NCBI GenBank assembly: GCA_038237665.1
Contig: JBBRYK010000005.1
Span: forward strand, 8,285 to 72,284
DNA length: 64,000 nt
Direction of reading: 5' to 3'
Source: JBBRYK01 sp038237665
GTDB lineage: Bacteria; Actinomycetota; Thermoleophilia; Gaiellales; Gaiellaceae
In this document: positions 19,259 through 27,304 of the stretch, one piece after another
Position numbering within the stretch: position 1 is the stretch's first letter
Layout: each line of letters begins with the position of its first letter
Notes under the pieces: generated by a model
What the model saw: only the letters and a program-made list of their open reading frames with translations
What the model was told of the DNA's origin: nothing
The model's database searches: none
Made by a program: the position numbers and the translations under genes

Positions 19259-20166
19259 GCGACCTCACCATTCGCCATTCCGGGCCCGACGACGCGGCGG
19301 CGATCGCCCAGGTGGCGAACGCACTGTCGACCGCTCTCTACGGCGAGGCTGACGTGACGGCGGAGTTCATCCGGCACTGGTTCGACTTTCCGGACCTGAC
19401 CTTCTGGGTCGCGGAGCTCGACGGCCGGGTCGTCGCCCACCTCGACGTCTCGTCCGAAAACCGGGCTCGGTTCGAGACCGACATCCGCGTCCACCCCGAG
19501 GTGTGGGGCCGGGGTGTCGCCGACGCGCTGCTCGACACGGCCGAGGCCTGGGCGCGCGACCGCGCCAAGCCCGACGCCGTCATGCTCACTTATCCCGGGC
19601 AGGGCGAGGACGAGCTGCGCGCCGGGGTCGAGCGGCGGGGCTACCGGCCGGTTCGGCACTTCTTCCGCATGCAGATCGAGCTCGGAGAAGAGCGTGCGGT
19701 TGGAGACCCGTCGGGGATCGTGCTGCGGCCGTTCGATCAGCAGGCGGACGACGCGACCAGCGTGCACGACGCCCACATGGAGTCGTTTGCGCAGCACTGG
19801 GGATTCCGGCACTTCCCGCTCGAGCAGTGGCGTCAGTACATGCTCGAGGGGCCTCACATCGACCCCTCGCTCTGGAAGCTGGCGGAGGAGGACGGCGAGC
19901 TCGCCGGGTTCTCGATCAACTCCTGGCATTCATCGGGCGATCCCGCGTTCGGCCACGTCAACGTGCTGGGCGTTCGCTCGCGGTGGCGGCGGCGGGGTAT
20001 CGGGCTCGCGCTGCTCGAAAGCTCGTTCGAAGAGTTCCGAAGCCGCGGTGCCACACGGGTCGATCTCGGCGTGGACACGGAGAACGCCACGGGCGCGGTC
20101 GGCCTCTACGAGCGCGCGGGGATGTCCGTCGCGCGGCGGGACGACACCTACGAGCGGGCGCTTTGA
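19255..20166 (+). CDS. Tandem GNAT acetyltransferase
   Basis: A 303-residue protein with two GNAT-like halves. The N-terminal half contains TDIRVHPEVWGRGVADALLD, and the C-terminal half VNVLGVRSRWRRRGIGLALL, the acetyl-CoA-binding R/Q-X-X-G-X-G/A loop being clear in the second. Such tandem proteins include mycothiol synthase, but the order and distinctive mycothiol synthase residues cannot be confirmed here. GTG 19255 is set by overlap with the HAD stop (GTGA), and its own stop overlaps the next start (TTGA). Substrate not determined. Confidence 0.83.
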   Translation: MSDLTIRHSGPDDAAAIAQVANALSTALYGEADVTAEFIRHWFDFPDLTFWVAELDGRVVAHLDVSSENRARFETDIRVHPEVWGRGVADALLDTAEAWARDRAKPDAVMLTYPGQGEDELRAGVERRGYRPVRHFFRMQIELGEERAVGDPSGIVLRPFDQQADDATSVHDAHMESFAQHWGFRHFPLEQWRQYMLEGPHIDPSLWKLAEEDGELAGFSINSWHSSGDPAFGHVNVLGVRSRWRRRGIGLALLESSFEEFRSRGATRVDLGVDTENATGAVGLYERAGMSVARRDDTYERAL

Positions 20167-20939
20167 GCCGGTTGCGCGCCAAGTGCCCGGATTGCCGCAC
20201 GTTCACCGCGGTCGCGCTCGGCGCCGAGTACCAGTGCCATGCCTGTGGTCGCTCATTCGGAGCCGCGCTCATCCGTGTGCCGCGGGCCTGGGGCACGGGT
20301 GGTGAGGCAATGGCCGACGCGGCTGGCTTGCCGCTGCCCTATCCCGAGGCGGGTGTCGTCGCCGAGGACTCGCTCACCGAGCAGACGCTCGCGCTCGCGG
20401 CCGACCTCCCCGAGCGGCCCCTGATCCTCGGAGGCTGCTGTTGTGCGCACGTCGGCCCCGTCGAGGGGCTGGCGGCCCGCTACCAACGGATCGCCGTTGT
20501 CTGGTTCGACGCGCACGGCGACCTGAACACGCCGGAGACGTCTCCATCGGGCAACGCGTGGGGGATGCCACTGCGGATGATCCTCGACTCGGGCGCCGTC
20601 GCACCAGAGGATGCGGTTCTGGTCGGGGCCCGCAACCTCGACCCGCCGGAGGCGGAATTCATCGCCGCGAGCGGCCTGCGCCTGGGTGCAGACGGAATCG
20701 AGTGGGCGCTCGAAGGGACCGCGGGCGTCTATGTCGCTTTCGACTGCGACTCGCTCGAGCCGGGCGAAGTCGTCTCGTTCATGCCGGAGCCGGACGGGAT
20801 CCCGCTCGCCGAGGCGGAGGCGATCCTGGCCGACCTGCGCGACCGGGCGACCGTCTTGGGCGCGGGTTTCTCCGGCCTCCGTCCGGATCCGGCGAACCTC
20901 GAGCCGGTGACGAGGCTGTGCACTGCCCTGGGCCTGTAA
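20163..20939 (+). CDS. Zinc-ribbon plus arginase-fold hydrolase
   Basis: The first ~45 residues form a four-cysteine zinc ribbon (CPDC and CHAC pairs). An ureohydrolase (arginase/agmatinase) domain follows, with the metal-binding segments VVWFDAHGDLNTPE and VAFDCDSLEPGE. The first canonical metal motif, GGDHS in arginases, reads GGCCCAH here. The protein has 258 residues from TTG 20163, which overlaps the preceding stop (TTGA). Substrate is uncertain: arginase, agmatinase and formiminoglutamase share this fold. It is the last gene before accD in the operon direction. Confidence 0.8.
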   Translation: MSRLRAKCPDCRTFTAVALGAEYQCHACGRSFGAALIRVPRAWGTGGEAMADAAGLPLPYPEAGVVAEDSLTEQTLALAADLPERPLILGGCCCAHVGPVEGLAARYQRIAVVWFDAHGDLNTPETSPSGNAWGMPLRMILDSGAVAPEDAVLVGARNLDPPEAEFIAASGLRLGADGIEWALEGTAGVYVAFDCDSLEPGEVVSFMPEPDGIPLAEAEAILADLRDRATVLGAGFSGLRPDPANLEPVTRLCTALGL

Positions 20940-20962
20940 CCGGACAGCCGGCACGACAGGTC

Positions 20963-20968
20963 TAAACT
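20963..20968 (+). promoter_or_regulatory. Putative leaderless -10 of accD
   Basis: TAAACT lies 6 nt before the GTG of accD, in a 35-base gap after the arginase-like gene. No Shine-Dalgarno is present between them. It would give accD-accA a transcript start separate from the fab run. Confidence 0.5.
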
Positions 20969-20974
20969 CGCGTC

Positions 20975-21820
20975 GTGGCCGAACCCAAGATCGACGTCCA
21001 GGTCGAGCAGCGCGGGACGCCTCGAGAGGACGGTTCGAAGCCGCATCCGAACACCTGTCCCTCGTGCGGCTCCCACTATCGCGACGACGAGCTGGAGAAG
21101 AACCTCAGGGTCTGTCCGCACTGCGGGCACCACTTCCCGATGCGAGCGCCGGCCCGGATTGCGCAGCTCGCCGACCCGGGCACGTTCTTCGAGGAGGCCG
21201 AGGACGTTCGTTCGGGCGATCCGCTGGACTTCTTCGACCTGCGCCCCTACGCCGAGCGGCTGGCAGAGGCCGAGGTGTCGACGGGGCTCGGAGAGGCGAT
21301 CGTGATCGGCCACGCCGAGCTCGAAGGGAGCCCGTGCCAGCTCGCCGTCATGGACTTCGCGTTCATGGGCGGCTCAATGGGGAGCGCCGTCGGCGAGAAG
21401 TTCGTTCGCGCATGCGAGAGCGCAGCCGACGCGGATGTTCCGCTGATCGCCGTGACGGCGTCGGGGGGAGCGCGGATGCAGGAGGGGATCCTCGCCCTGA
21501 TGCAGCTGCCGAAGACGGTCTGCGCCGTCGAGGACCTGCACGATGCCCAGGTGCCGGTCTTCAGCCTGATGGCCCACCCGACGACGGGCGGCGTGCTCGC
21601 GAGCTTCGCGACGCTGGGTGACGTGTTGATCGCGGAGCCCGGAGCGCTGATGTCGTTCGCCGGCCCGCGGGTCGTCGAGGCGGCGACGCGAGAGAAGCTT
21701 CCCGACGACTTCGGAACTGCCGAACAGAACTACCGCTTCGGACATATCGACGCCATCGTCCCCAGAGCTGAGCAGCGTTCGTACCTCGGCCGGTTGCTGA
21801 GGCTCTTCGCCCGTGGCTAG
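20975..21820 (+). CDS. accD: Acetyl-CoA carboxylase carboxyltransferase subunit beta
   Basis: Zinc-ribbon half of the carboxyltransferase that makes malonyl-CoA, 281 residues. The ribbon cysteines are C28, C31, C47 and C50, followed by the crotonase-like fold with DFAFMGGSMGSAVGEKFVRA, VTASGGARMQEGILALMQ and PTTGGVLASFA. The first 24 residues form a short variable extension. It overlaps accA by 8 nt (GTGGCTAG), so the two subunits are translationally coupled. The biotin carrier and biotin carboxylase genes are not in the window. Confidence 0.95.
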   Translation: MAEPKIDVQVEQRGTPREDGSKPHPNTCPSCGSHYRDDELEKNLRVCPHCGHHFPMRAPARIAQLADPGTFFEEAEDVRSGDPLDFFDLRPYAERLAEAEVSTGLGEAIVIGHAELEGSPCQLAVMDFAFMGGSMGSAVGEKFVRACESAADADVPLIAVTASGGARMQEGILALMQLPKTVCAVEDLHDAQVPVFSLMAHPTTGGVLASFATLGDVLIAEPGALMSFAGPRVVEAATREKLPDDFGTAEQNYRFGHIDAIVPRAEQRSYLGRLLRLFARG

Positions 21821-22757
21821 CGACGCCGAGCTCCGGCTTCGGGAGCGGCTGAGCAAGCTCGGGAGCTTGCCGCTTCTGCGTGGAACGCGGGTCAGCGGCG
21901 AGGCCAAGCGCCTGCAGCGGCAGCTCGATCGCATCGCGGCCGAGCCCACCGACGAGGAGATCTGGCACTCCGTCGAGCTCGCACGCCACGTCGACCGTCC
22001 GTACACGCTCGACTACGTCGAGCGGTTGCTCGAGGACTGGGTCGAGCTGCACGGGGACCGCGGCCGGGACGACGACGAGGCGGTCGTTGCGGGACTCGGG
22101 CGCCTTGGCGGGAGAACGGTCGCCCTTGTCGGCCACCAGAAGGGGCGCGACATCAAGGAACGTGCACGGCGGAACTTCGGCTCGGCGCATCCCGAGGGAT
22201 ACCGGAAAGGGGCTCGGATCATGCAGCTCGCCGAGCGGCACGGGTTCCCCCTGATCGCGCTCGTCGACACGCCGGGTGCCTACCCGGGCGTCGCTGCCGA
22301 GCAGCACGGCCAGGGCGGCGCGATCGCGCGCTCGCAGGCCCTGATGGCGCGGCTGACGATTCCGACCGTCGCCTGTGTGATCGGCGAGGGCGGATCGGGA
22401 GGAGCCGTCGCCTTCGCGCTGGCCGACCGCGTCCTGATGCAGGAGAACGCGATGTACTCGGTGATCTCTCCCGAGGGCTGTGCGATGATTCTCTGGCGCG
22501 ACATGGCCCAGGCCAAGAAGGCTGCGGCCGCGTTCAAGCCCGATGCGAAGCACTGCCTGGAGCTCGGCGTGATCGACGAGATCGTCCCCGAGCCGCTCGG
22601 GGGGGCCCAGAACGATGTCGACGAGGCGGCGAGGCTGTTGAAGGAGACCCTCGTGGCCACGCTGGACTCGCTCGACGGGATCCCAGGACAGGAGCTGCGC
22701 CGCTCCAGAAGGGCGAAATTCCGGCGCATGGGCGTGTTCGCGACGCCGGTCGCCTGA
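21813..22757 (+). CDS. accA: Acetyl-CoA carboxylase carboxyltransferase subunit alpha
   Basis: Partner of AccD, 314 residues, carrying the carboxybiotin-binding side of the carboxyltransferase site. Family landmarks are RPYTLDYVERLLEDWVELHG, GHQKGRDIKERARRNFG, LIALVDTPGAYPGVAAEQHG, and VIGEGGSGGAVAFALADRVL followed by EGCAMILWRD. The GTG start lies within the accD stop region (GTGGCTAG), an arrangement repeated at three other junctions in this window. The gene ends the fatty-acid block; an 86-base gap then precedes ku. Confidence 0.95.
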   Translation: MASDAELRLRERLSKLGSLPLLRGTRVSGEAKRLQRQLDRIAAEPTDEEIWHSVELARHVDRPYTLDYVERLLEDWVELHGDRGRDDDEAVVAGLGRLGGRTVALVGHQKGRDIKERARRNFGSAHPEGYRKGARIMQLAERHGFPLIALVDTPGAYPGVAAEQHGQGGAIARSQALMARLTIPTVACVIGEGGSGGAVAFALADRVLMQENAMYSVISPEGCAMILWRDMAQAKKAAAAFKPDAKHCLELGVIDEIVPEPLGGAQNDVDEAARLLKETLVATLDSLDGIPGQELRRSRRAKFRRMGVFATPVA

Positions 22758-22843
22758 ATACCTGCTATCCACAGCATCCACAGGCTTTTCCCCGGCGCCG
22801 CGCGGTGGTTTTCAGGGCCGGTCCGAGCGGGTAACGGGGTCGC

Positions 22844-23565
22844 ATGCGCTCGATCTGGCGAGGAACCATCTCGTTCGGCCTGGTCAGCGTGCCGGTTCGG
22901 ATGTACATCGCGACCGAGTCGAAGGAGCTTCGTTTCCACTTTCTGCACAAGGAGGATCTGCAGCCGATCGGCTACGAGAAGGTGCGCAAGGACACCGGCG
23001 AAGCCGTCGATCCCGAAGACATCGTTCGCGGCTTCGAGGTCGAGAAGGGCCGGTATGTCCCGCTCGACGACGAGGATCTCGATCGCCTCGACATCGAGCT
23101 GACGCACTCGATCGACATCTGCGACTTCGTCGACCTCTCGGAGATCGACCCGATCTACTTATCGCAAGGCCTACTACCTGTTCCCCGACGAAGGCGCCGA
23201 GAAGCCTTACCGGCTGCTCGTGCGGGCCCTGGAGGAGACGGCCAAGGTCGGGATCGCCAGCCGACGAGGTTCGAAAGCCGGAGAAGGTCGACGGCAAGGT
23301 GCGCCTGCAGAACGCCGAGGTCGAGATGGCCAAGTCGCTCGTCGAGAACCTGAGCGACCGCTTCCAACCGGAGAAGTACGACGATCGCTACCGGAAGGAG
23401 CTCCTGGAGCTGATCCGGGCGAAGGCAAAGGGGAAGAAGCTGCCGGAGCCGGAGCCTCAGGAGGAAGCGGAGGTCATCGACCTGATGGCCGCGCTCCGCG
23501 AGTCGGTGGAGCAGACGAAACGGAAGAAGAAGGCGCCGCGCCGCTCTTCGCGTAAAGCTTCGTAG
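22844..23565 (+). pseudogene. ku: Ku DNA-end-binding protein, broken by frameshift and internal deletion
   Basis: Bacterial Ku bridges DNA ends and recruits LigD. Frame one reads normally from SIWRGTISFGLVSVPVRMYI to FVDLSEIDPIY. At about 23159 one extra T (TACTTATCGC) shifts the frame; YRKAYYLFPDEGAEKPYRLL and VRALEETAKVGIA continue in the next frame. At about 23258 the frame changes again, and roughly 27 codons of the core (after KVGIA, before ADEVRKPEKVDGK) are missing. The rest, VRLQNAEVEMAKSLVENLSD to the basic Lys-rich tail, is normal. A single full-length protein cannot be made. Two independent lesions make a sequencing artefact less likely but not excluded. Confidence 0.85.
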
Positions 23566-25914
23566 GTGAGCCTCAAGGAGTACCGCCGCAAGCGGGACCC
23601 GAAGCAGACGCCCGAGCCGTTCCGGGGCCGGAGGAGCGGCAAGGCGCCGATCTTCGTCGTCCAGCGCCACGATGCCCGCCGGCTGCACTACGACTTCCGG
23701 CTCGAGCGGGACGGCGTCTTGCTGAGCTGGGCGGTGCCGAAGGGCGTTCCGCTCGAGTCCGGCGAGCAGCATCTCGCCGTGCACGTGGAGGACCATCCGC
23801 TCGAGTACGCCAAGTTCGAGGGCGAGATTCCGCAAGGGCAGTACGGGGCGGGAACGGTCGAGATCTGGGACAGCGGCACCTACGAGCTCCTCGAGGAGAA
23901 GAAGAACGGAGGCCTCACGGTCCGGCTGGACGGAAAGCGGCTCCGGGGAACGTGGGCCCTCGTGCCCGCGAAGCTGTCCGGCGACCCCAGGAACTGGCTG
24001 ATCTTGAGGAAACGCGAGGAGAGCGCTCCGGTGCGGCGTCCTCAGGAGTACGCGCCGATGCTCGCGACGTCCGCGCAGGAGGTCCCGAAGGGCGAGGGTT
24101 GGCTCTTCGAGGTCAAGTGGGACGGCTACCGCGCGCTGGCCTACGTCCGCGGTGGCGAGGCGAAGCTGGTCAGCCGAAACGGCAACGACCTGACGGGCCG
24201 CTTCCCCACCGTGGCCAAGGCGACCGAGAAGGCAGTGCGCACGCCGGACTGCGTTCTCGACGGCGAGGTGTGCGCCCTCGACGAGCAGGGTCGCTCCAGC
24301 TTCTCGGCCATGCAGCGGGCGGAGCCGGGCACGCCGATCGTCTACTACGTGTTCGACGTGCTCGAGATCGACGGCGAGCCACTCGTCGATCTTCCGCTGG
24401 GCGAACGGCGCAAGCGGCTCGAGAAGCTGCTCGACCGCCGGAACAAGACCGTGCTGCTCTCAGAGACCTTCGACGACGGCGAAGCCCTGTTCGAGGCAGC
24501 GAAGAAGCAGGGCCTCGAGGGAATCATCGCCAAGCGTGCGGACTCGCGCTATGCGGTCGGCCGGAGGACGCGCGAAGGGCTGAAGATCAAGACGCACGGT
24601 CGCCAGGAGTTCATCATCGCCGGCTACACGCAGGGCCAGGGTAGGCGCTCCGGGAAATTCGGTTCGCTCGTGCTGGCGGTCAAGCAGGGTGACGAGCTGG
24701 TCTATGTCGGCAACGTCGGCACCGGCTTCAAGGAGCGGGAGATCGACGAGCTGCTCGCCAAGCTGCGGCCGCTCGAGCGGAAGACTCCGCCGTTTCGAAA
24801 GGTGCCGAAGCTGCCCAAGGTCCGGAAGGGCGATGGCGTCTGGGTAGAGCCGAAGCTCGTCTGCGAGGTCGAGTTCGCCGAGTGGACGCACGACGGCCAC
24901 CTGCGTGCGCCATCCTTCCAGGGCTTGCGTGAGGACAAAACCCCCGACGAGGTGCGGCGCGAGGAGCCTCTGACCGAAGAGTCGCCACCGGACGAGCCGC
25001 TTCCCGAGGTGATCACGTCGGGCCGGCGCGTGCTCCGCCTGTCCAACCTCGACAAGCTCTTCTGGCCCGAGGAGAGGGTCACGAAGGGCGACCTGCTCGC
25101 GTACTACCGTGCGGTGGCACCCGTCCTCGTGCCACATCTGAAGGACAGGCCGTTCACCATGAAGCGCTTTCCCGACGGCTGGAAGGGCAAGTTCTTCTTC
25201 CAGAAGGACGCGCCCAGGGGGATCCCGGACTGGATCAAGACGGTGCCGATCATGGTGTCGTCCCGTGAGAAGCCGCGAGAGCGGCGCCGGATCATGGCCC
25301 CGCTCGTCAACGACGAGCTGGCGCTCCTCTGGATGGTGAACATGGGCTGCATCGACATGAACGTGTGGTACTCGCGGATCGACAAGCCGTCGCGGCCGGA
25401 CTTCGTGCTCTTCGACCTCGACCCCTCGCCCGATGTCGGGTTCAAGGAGACGGTTCAGGTGGCGCTGCTCGTCAAGCAGGTGCTGGACGCGCTCGAGCTG
25501 TTCAGCTTCGTGAAGACGAGCGGCGCCGACGGGATCCACATCCTCGTCCCGATCGCCCGCCGCTACACGTTCGAGGACACCCGTGAGTTCGCCGAGATCA
25601 TCGCGGGCACGCTGGCGCGGACCCACCATGGCCTCGTCACGACCGAATGGTCGAAGGCCAAGCGACGCGGCGTCCTGATCGACTCGAACCAGAACGGTGA
25701 GGGGAAGACGATCGCCTCCGTCTACTCGGTGCGTCCCAAGGAGGGCGCGCCCGTCTCGACCCCGCTCCGGTGGGACGAGGTCAACGAGAAGCTGAACCCT
25801 GCGATCTACACGATGGACGTCGTTCTCGCCCGTGTGCAGCAGTACGGCGACCTTTTCGAAGGCGTGCTGTCCTCGAAGCAGTCCCTGAGCGACGCGCTGA
25901 AGCGAGTCCGCTAG
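23566..25914 (+). CDS. ligD: Multifunctional ATP-dependent DNA ligase LigD (PE-ligase-polymerase)
   Basis: End-joining enzyme of 782 residues. Domain order is 3'-phosphoesterase (residues ~1-150, with FVVQRHDARRLHYDFRLE and HVEDHPLEYAKFEG), ATP ligase (~160-460, with K184 in FEVKWDGYRAL and EGIIAKRADSRY), then the primase-like polymerase (~510-782, with DFVLFDLDPSP and TSGADGIHILVP). This PE-LIG-POL order differs from the POL-PE-LIG order of mycobacterial LigD. GTG starts directly after the ku stop, so the two were one operon. LigD looks intact although ku is broken. Confidence 0.94.
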   Translation: MSLKEYRRKRDPKQTPEPFRGRRSGKAPIFVVQRHDARRLHYDFRLERDGVLLSWAVPKGVPLESGEQHLAVHVEDHPLEYAKFEGEIPQGQYGAGTVEIWDSGTYELLEEKKNGGLTVRLDGKRLRGTWALVPAKLSGDPRNWLILRKREESAPVRRPQEYAPMLATSAQEVPKGEGWLFEVKWDGYRALAYVRGGEAKLVSRNGNDLTGRFPTVAKATEKAVRTPDCVLDGEVCALDEQGRSSFSAMQRAEPGTPIVYYVFDVLEIDGEPLVDLPLGERRKRLEKLLDRRNKTVLLSETFDDGEALFEAAKKQGLEGIIAKRADSRYAVGRRTREGLKIKTHGRQEFIIAGYTQGQGRRSGKFGSLVLAVKQGDELVYVGNVGTGFKEREIDELLAKLRPLERKTPPFRKVPKLPKVRKGDGVWVEPKLVCEVEFAEWTHDGHLRAPSFQGLREDKTPDEVRREEPLTEESPPDEPLPEVITSGRRVLRLSNLDKLFWPEERVTKGDLLAYYRAVAPVLVPHLKDRPFTMKRFPDGWKGKFFFQKDAPRGIPDWIKTVPIMVSSREKPRERRRIMAPLVNDELALLWMVNMGCIDMNVWYSRIDKPSRPDFVLFDLDPSPDVGFKETVQVALLVKQVLDALELFSFVKTSGADGIHILVPIARRYTFEDTREFAEIIAGTLARTHHGLVTTEWSKAKRRGVLIDSNQNGEGKTIASVYSVRPKEGAPVSTPLRWDEVNEKLNPAIYTMDVVLARVQQYGDLFEGVLSSKQSLSDALKRVR

Positions 25915-26543
25915 AGCCCGAACAGGCGGAGGCAGGGGTCGAGGCCCGCGATCTCGACCTCGATGGGGCAGTGCCAGCGCGCCCGGTCGAGACGAAAGAG
26001 CCGTTCGCGCACGGGCTCGCCACGCGGCGCCACGGTCTTCTCGCCGACCTCGCTGTAGCCGAGCTTTTCCGAGACCCGCACCGAGGCGATGTTGTGCTCG
26101 ATCGCACCGGACGCGACCGCCGTGGCGCCGAGACCGCGGAAGGCGAGCTCGATCACCGCCGCCCGCATCTCCGTGCCGAGCCCCTGCAGTTGAGACGACT
26201 CGCCGAGCCAGGAGCCGGTGTCGGCGATGCGTGTCTCCGCGAAGCGCTCCGCACGGAGCGACTGCGACCCGATCGGATGCCCTCCGCGGAAGACGATCAG
26301 GTTCAACGTCCACTCGGCGGGATCCCAGGCCGCGAGCCGTTCCGCGTGGTGCGCGACGAACTCCTCCGGGAATTCGGGCAGGTGCGCGCGGTCGGTCCAC
26401 GGATAGAAGAAGGGCATCTCCTCGGGCGGATGGATGCCCGCCTGCGCGACCTGGGCCAGCGCGAACAGCTCGTCGGGGCGGGCAAGGCGGAGCTCGAGCC
26501 GCGACGTGCCGAGCCGAAGCCCGTAAAGCCCGTCCGTCTCCAT
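25911..26543 (-). CDS. GNAT acetyltransferase (RimJ/RimL-like)
   Basis: A 210-residue N-acetyltransferase. The acetyl-CoA segment reads GLGTEMRAAVIELAFRGLGA and is followed by HNIASVRVSEKLGYSEVG, the pattern of ribosomal-protein or small-molecule N-acetyltransferases. The start ATG at 26543 overlaps the stop of the upstream acetyltransferase gene (TGATG), so the two GNAT genes and ndh form one minus-strand unit. Its stop is a shared CTAG with convergent ligD. Substrate unknown. Confidence 0.84.
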   Translation of the reverse strand: METDGLYGLRLGTSRLELRLARPDELFALAQVAQAGIHPPEEMPFFYPWTDRAHLPEFPEEFVAHHAERLAAWDPAEWTLNLIVFRGGHPIGSQSLRAERFAETRIADTGSWLGESSQLQGLGTEMRAAVIELAFRGLGATAVASGAIEHNIASVRVSEKLGYSEVGEKTVAPRGEPVRERLFRLDRARWHCPIEVEIAGLDPCLRLFGL

Positions 26544-27304
26544 CACTGGGGCTGGCGGACGAAGTCCCAGATCCGGCCGGCCTCCCTGAAGCCGAGCCTG
26601 CGGTAGAGCTCCTTCGGCCAGTCGTAGGCGTCGGCGACGAGGAAGGTCAGCTCGTGGACCGCGCGCGACTCGGCGAGCGCCCGGGCGACCACCGCCTTGC
26701 CGTGCCCTCGCCCGCGGAACTCCTCGAGGCACATCACGCTCTCGATCTGGCCGACCTTGCCGTCGGAGAAGAGCTCGCAGTACGCGGCGATCCGACCGTC
26801 GTCCAGCGCGGCCAGATAGCGGACGTCGGCGGCGTCCCGGCGCCTGATCTGGGCCTCGACGAGTTGACGAACGGTCTCGTCGTCGGGTGTGTTCTCCCGG
26901 ATGCCCTGCCGCCAGACGGGCAGGAGCTCGGCGGGTCCGAGCTCGGCCGTCGCGGACGTGTCCACCTGGGCCGGCTCCTCCCGGTGCGGCATGACCAGAT
27001 ACTCGTGCACGACCCAACCGCGCCGGGCGAAGTCGGACGAAAGGCGCTCGCCGAGGGCCTCGTCGTCGACCGAGATCTTTCGATGCGCGAGCCTGGCCGC
27101 GGCCTGCGCAGACTCGGCCTCCAGGGCGAGCTCCGTCGCCGTGGCCTCCGCCCCGGCCTCGACGGCGAGGAAGTTCCGGTCCCAGACCCGCGGCAGGCTG
27201 TCGCAGAAGTGGGCCACGCCGTGCGGTGTTCGCACCAGGCGCTCGGCGGCCCGCTCGTCCATGGCGCGCTGAAAGGCGACGGCGCGCGCGTACCCGTCGC
27301 TCAT
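26543..27304 (-). CDS. GNAT acetyltransferase
   Basis: A 253-residue protein whose C-terminal half is a GNAT domain: VMCLEEFRGRGHGKAVVARA is the cofactor-binding loop and YDWPKELYRRLGFREAG the C-terminal strand-helix. The N-terminal ~110 residues (VAFQRAMDERAAERLVRTPH and following) look like a degenerate first GNAT half. The ATG at 27304 overlaps the stop of ndh (ATGA). Substrate unknown; co-transcription with NDH-2 gives no clear clue. Confidence 0.82.
   Translation of the reverse strand: MSDGYARAVAFQRAMDERAAERLVRTPHGVAHFCDSLPRVWDRNFLAVEAGAEATATELALEAESAQAAARLAHRKISVDDEALGERLSSDFARRGWVVHEYLVMPHREEPAQVDTSATAELGPAELLPVWRQGIRENTPDDETVRQLVEAQIRRRDAADVRYLAALDDGRIAAYCELFSDGKVGQIESVMCLEEFRGRGHGKAVVARALAESRAVHELTFLVADAYDWPKELYRRLGFREAGRIWDFVRQPQ

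Noticed and set aside
22765..22782. Two DnaA-box-like sequences (CTATCCACA and GCATCCACA) between accA and ku
   Set aside because: Only two imperfect copies with no AT-rich unwinding region. The origin is more plausibly beside dnaA to the left of the window.
22844..23565. Programmed frameshifting in ku
   Set aside because: No slippery heptamer at the first shift, and the second site also lacks about 27 conserved codons, which recoding cannot restore.
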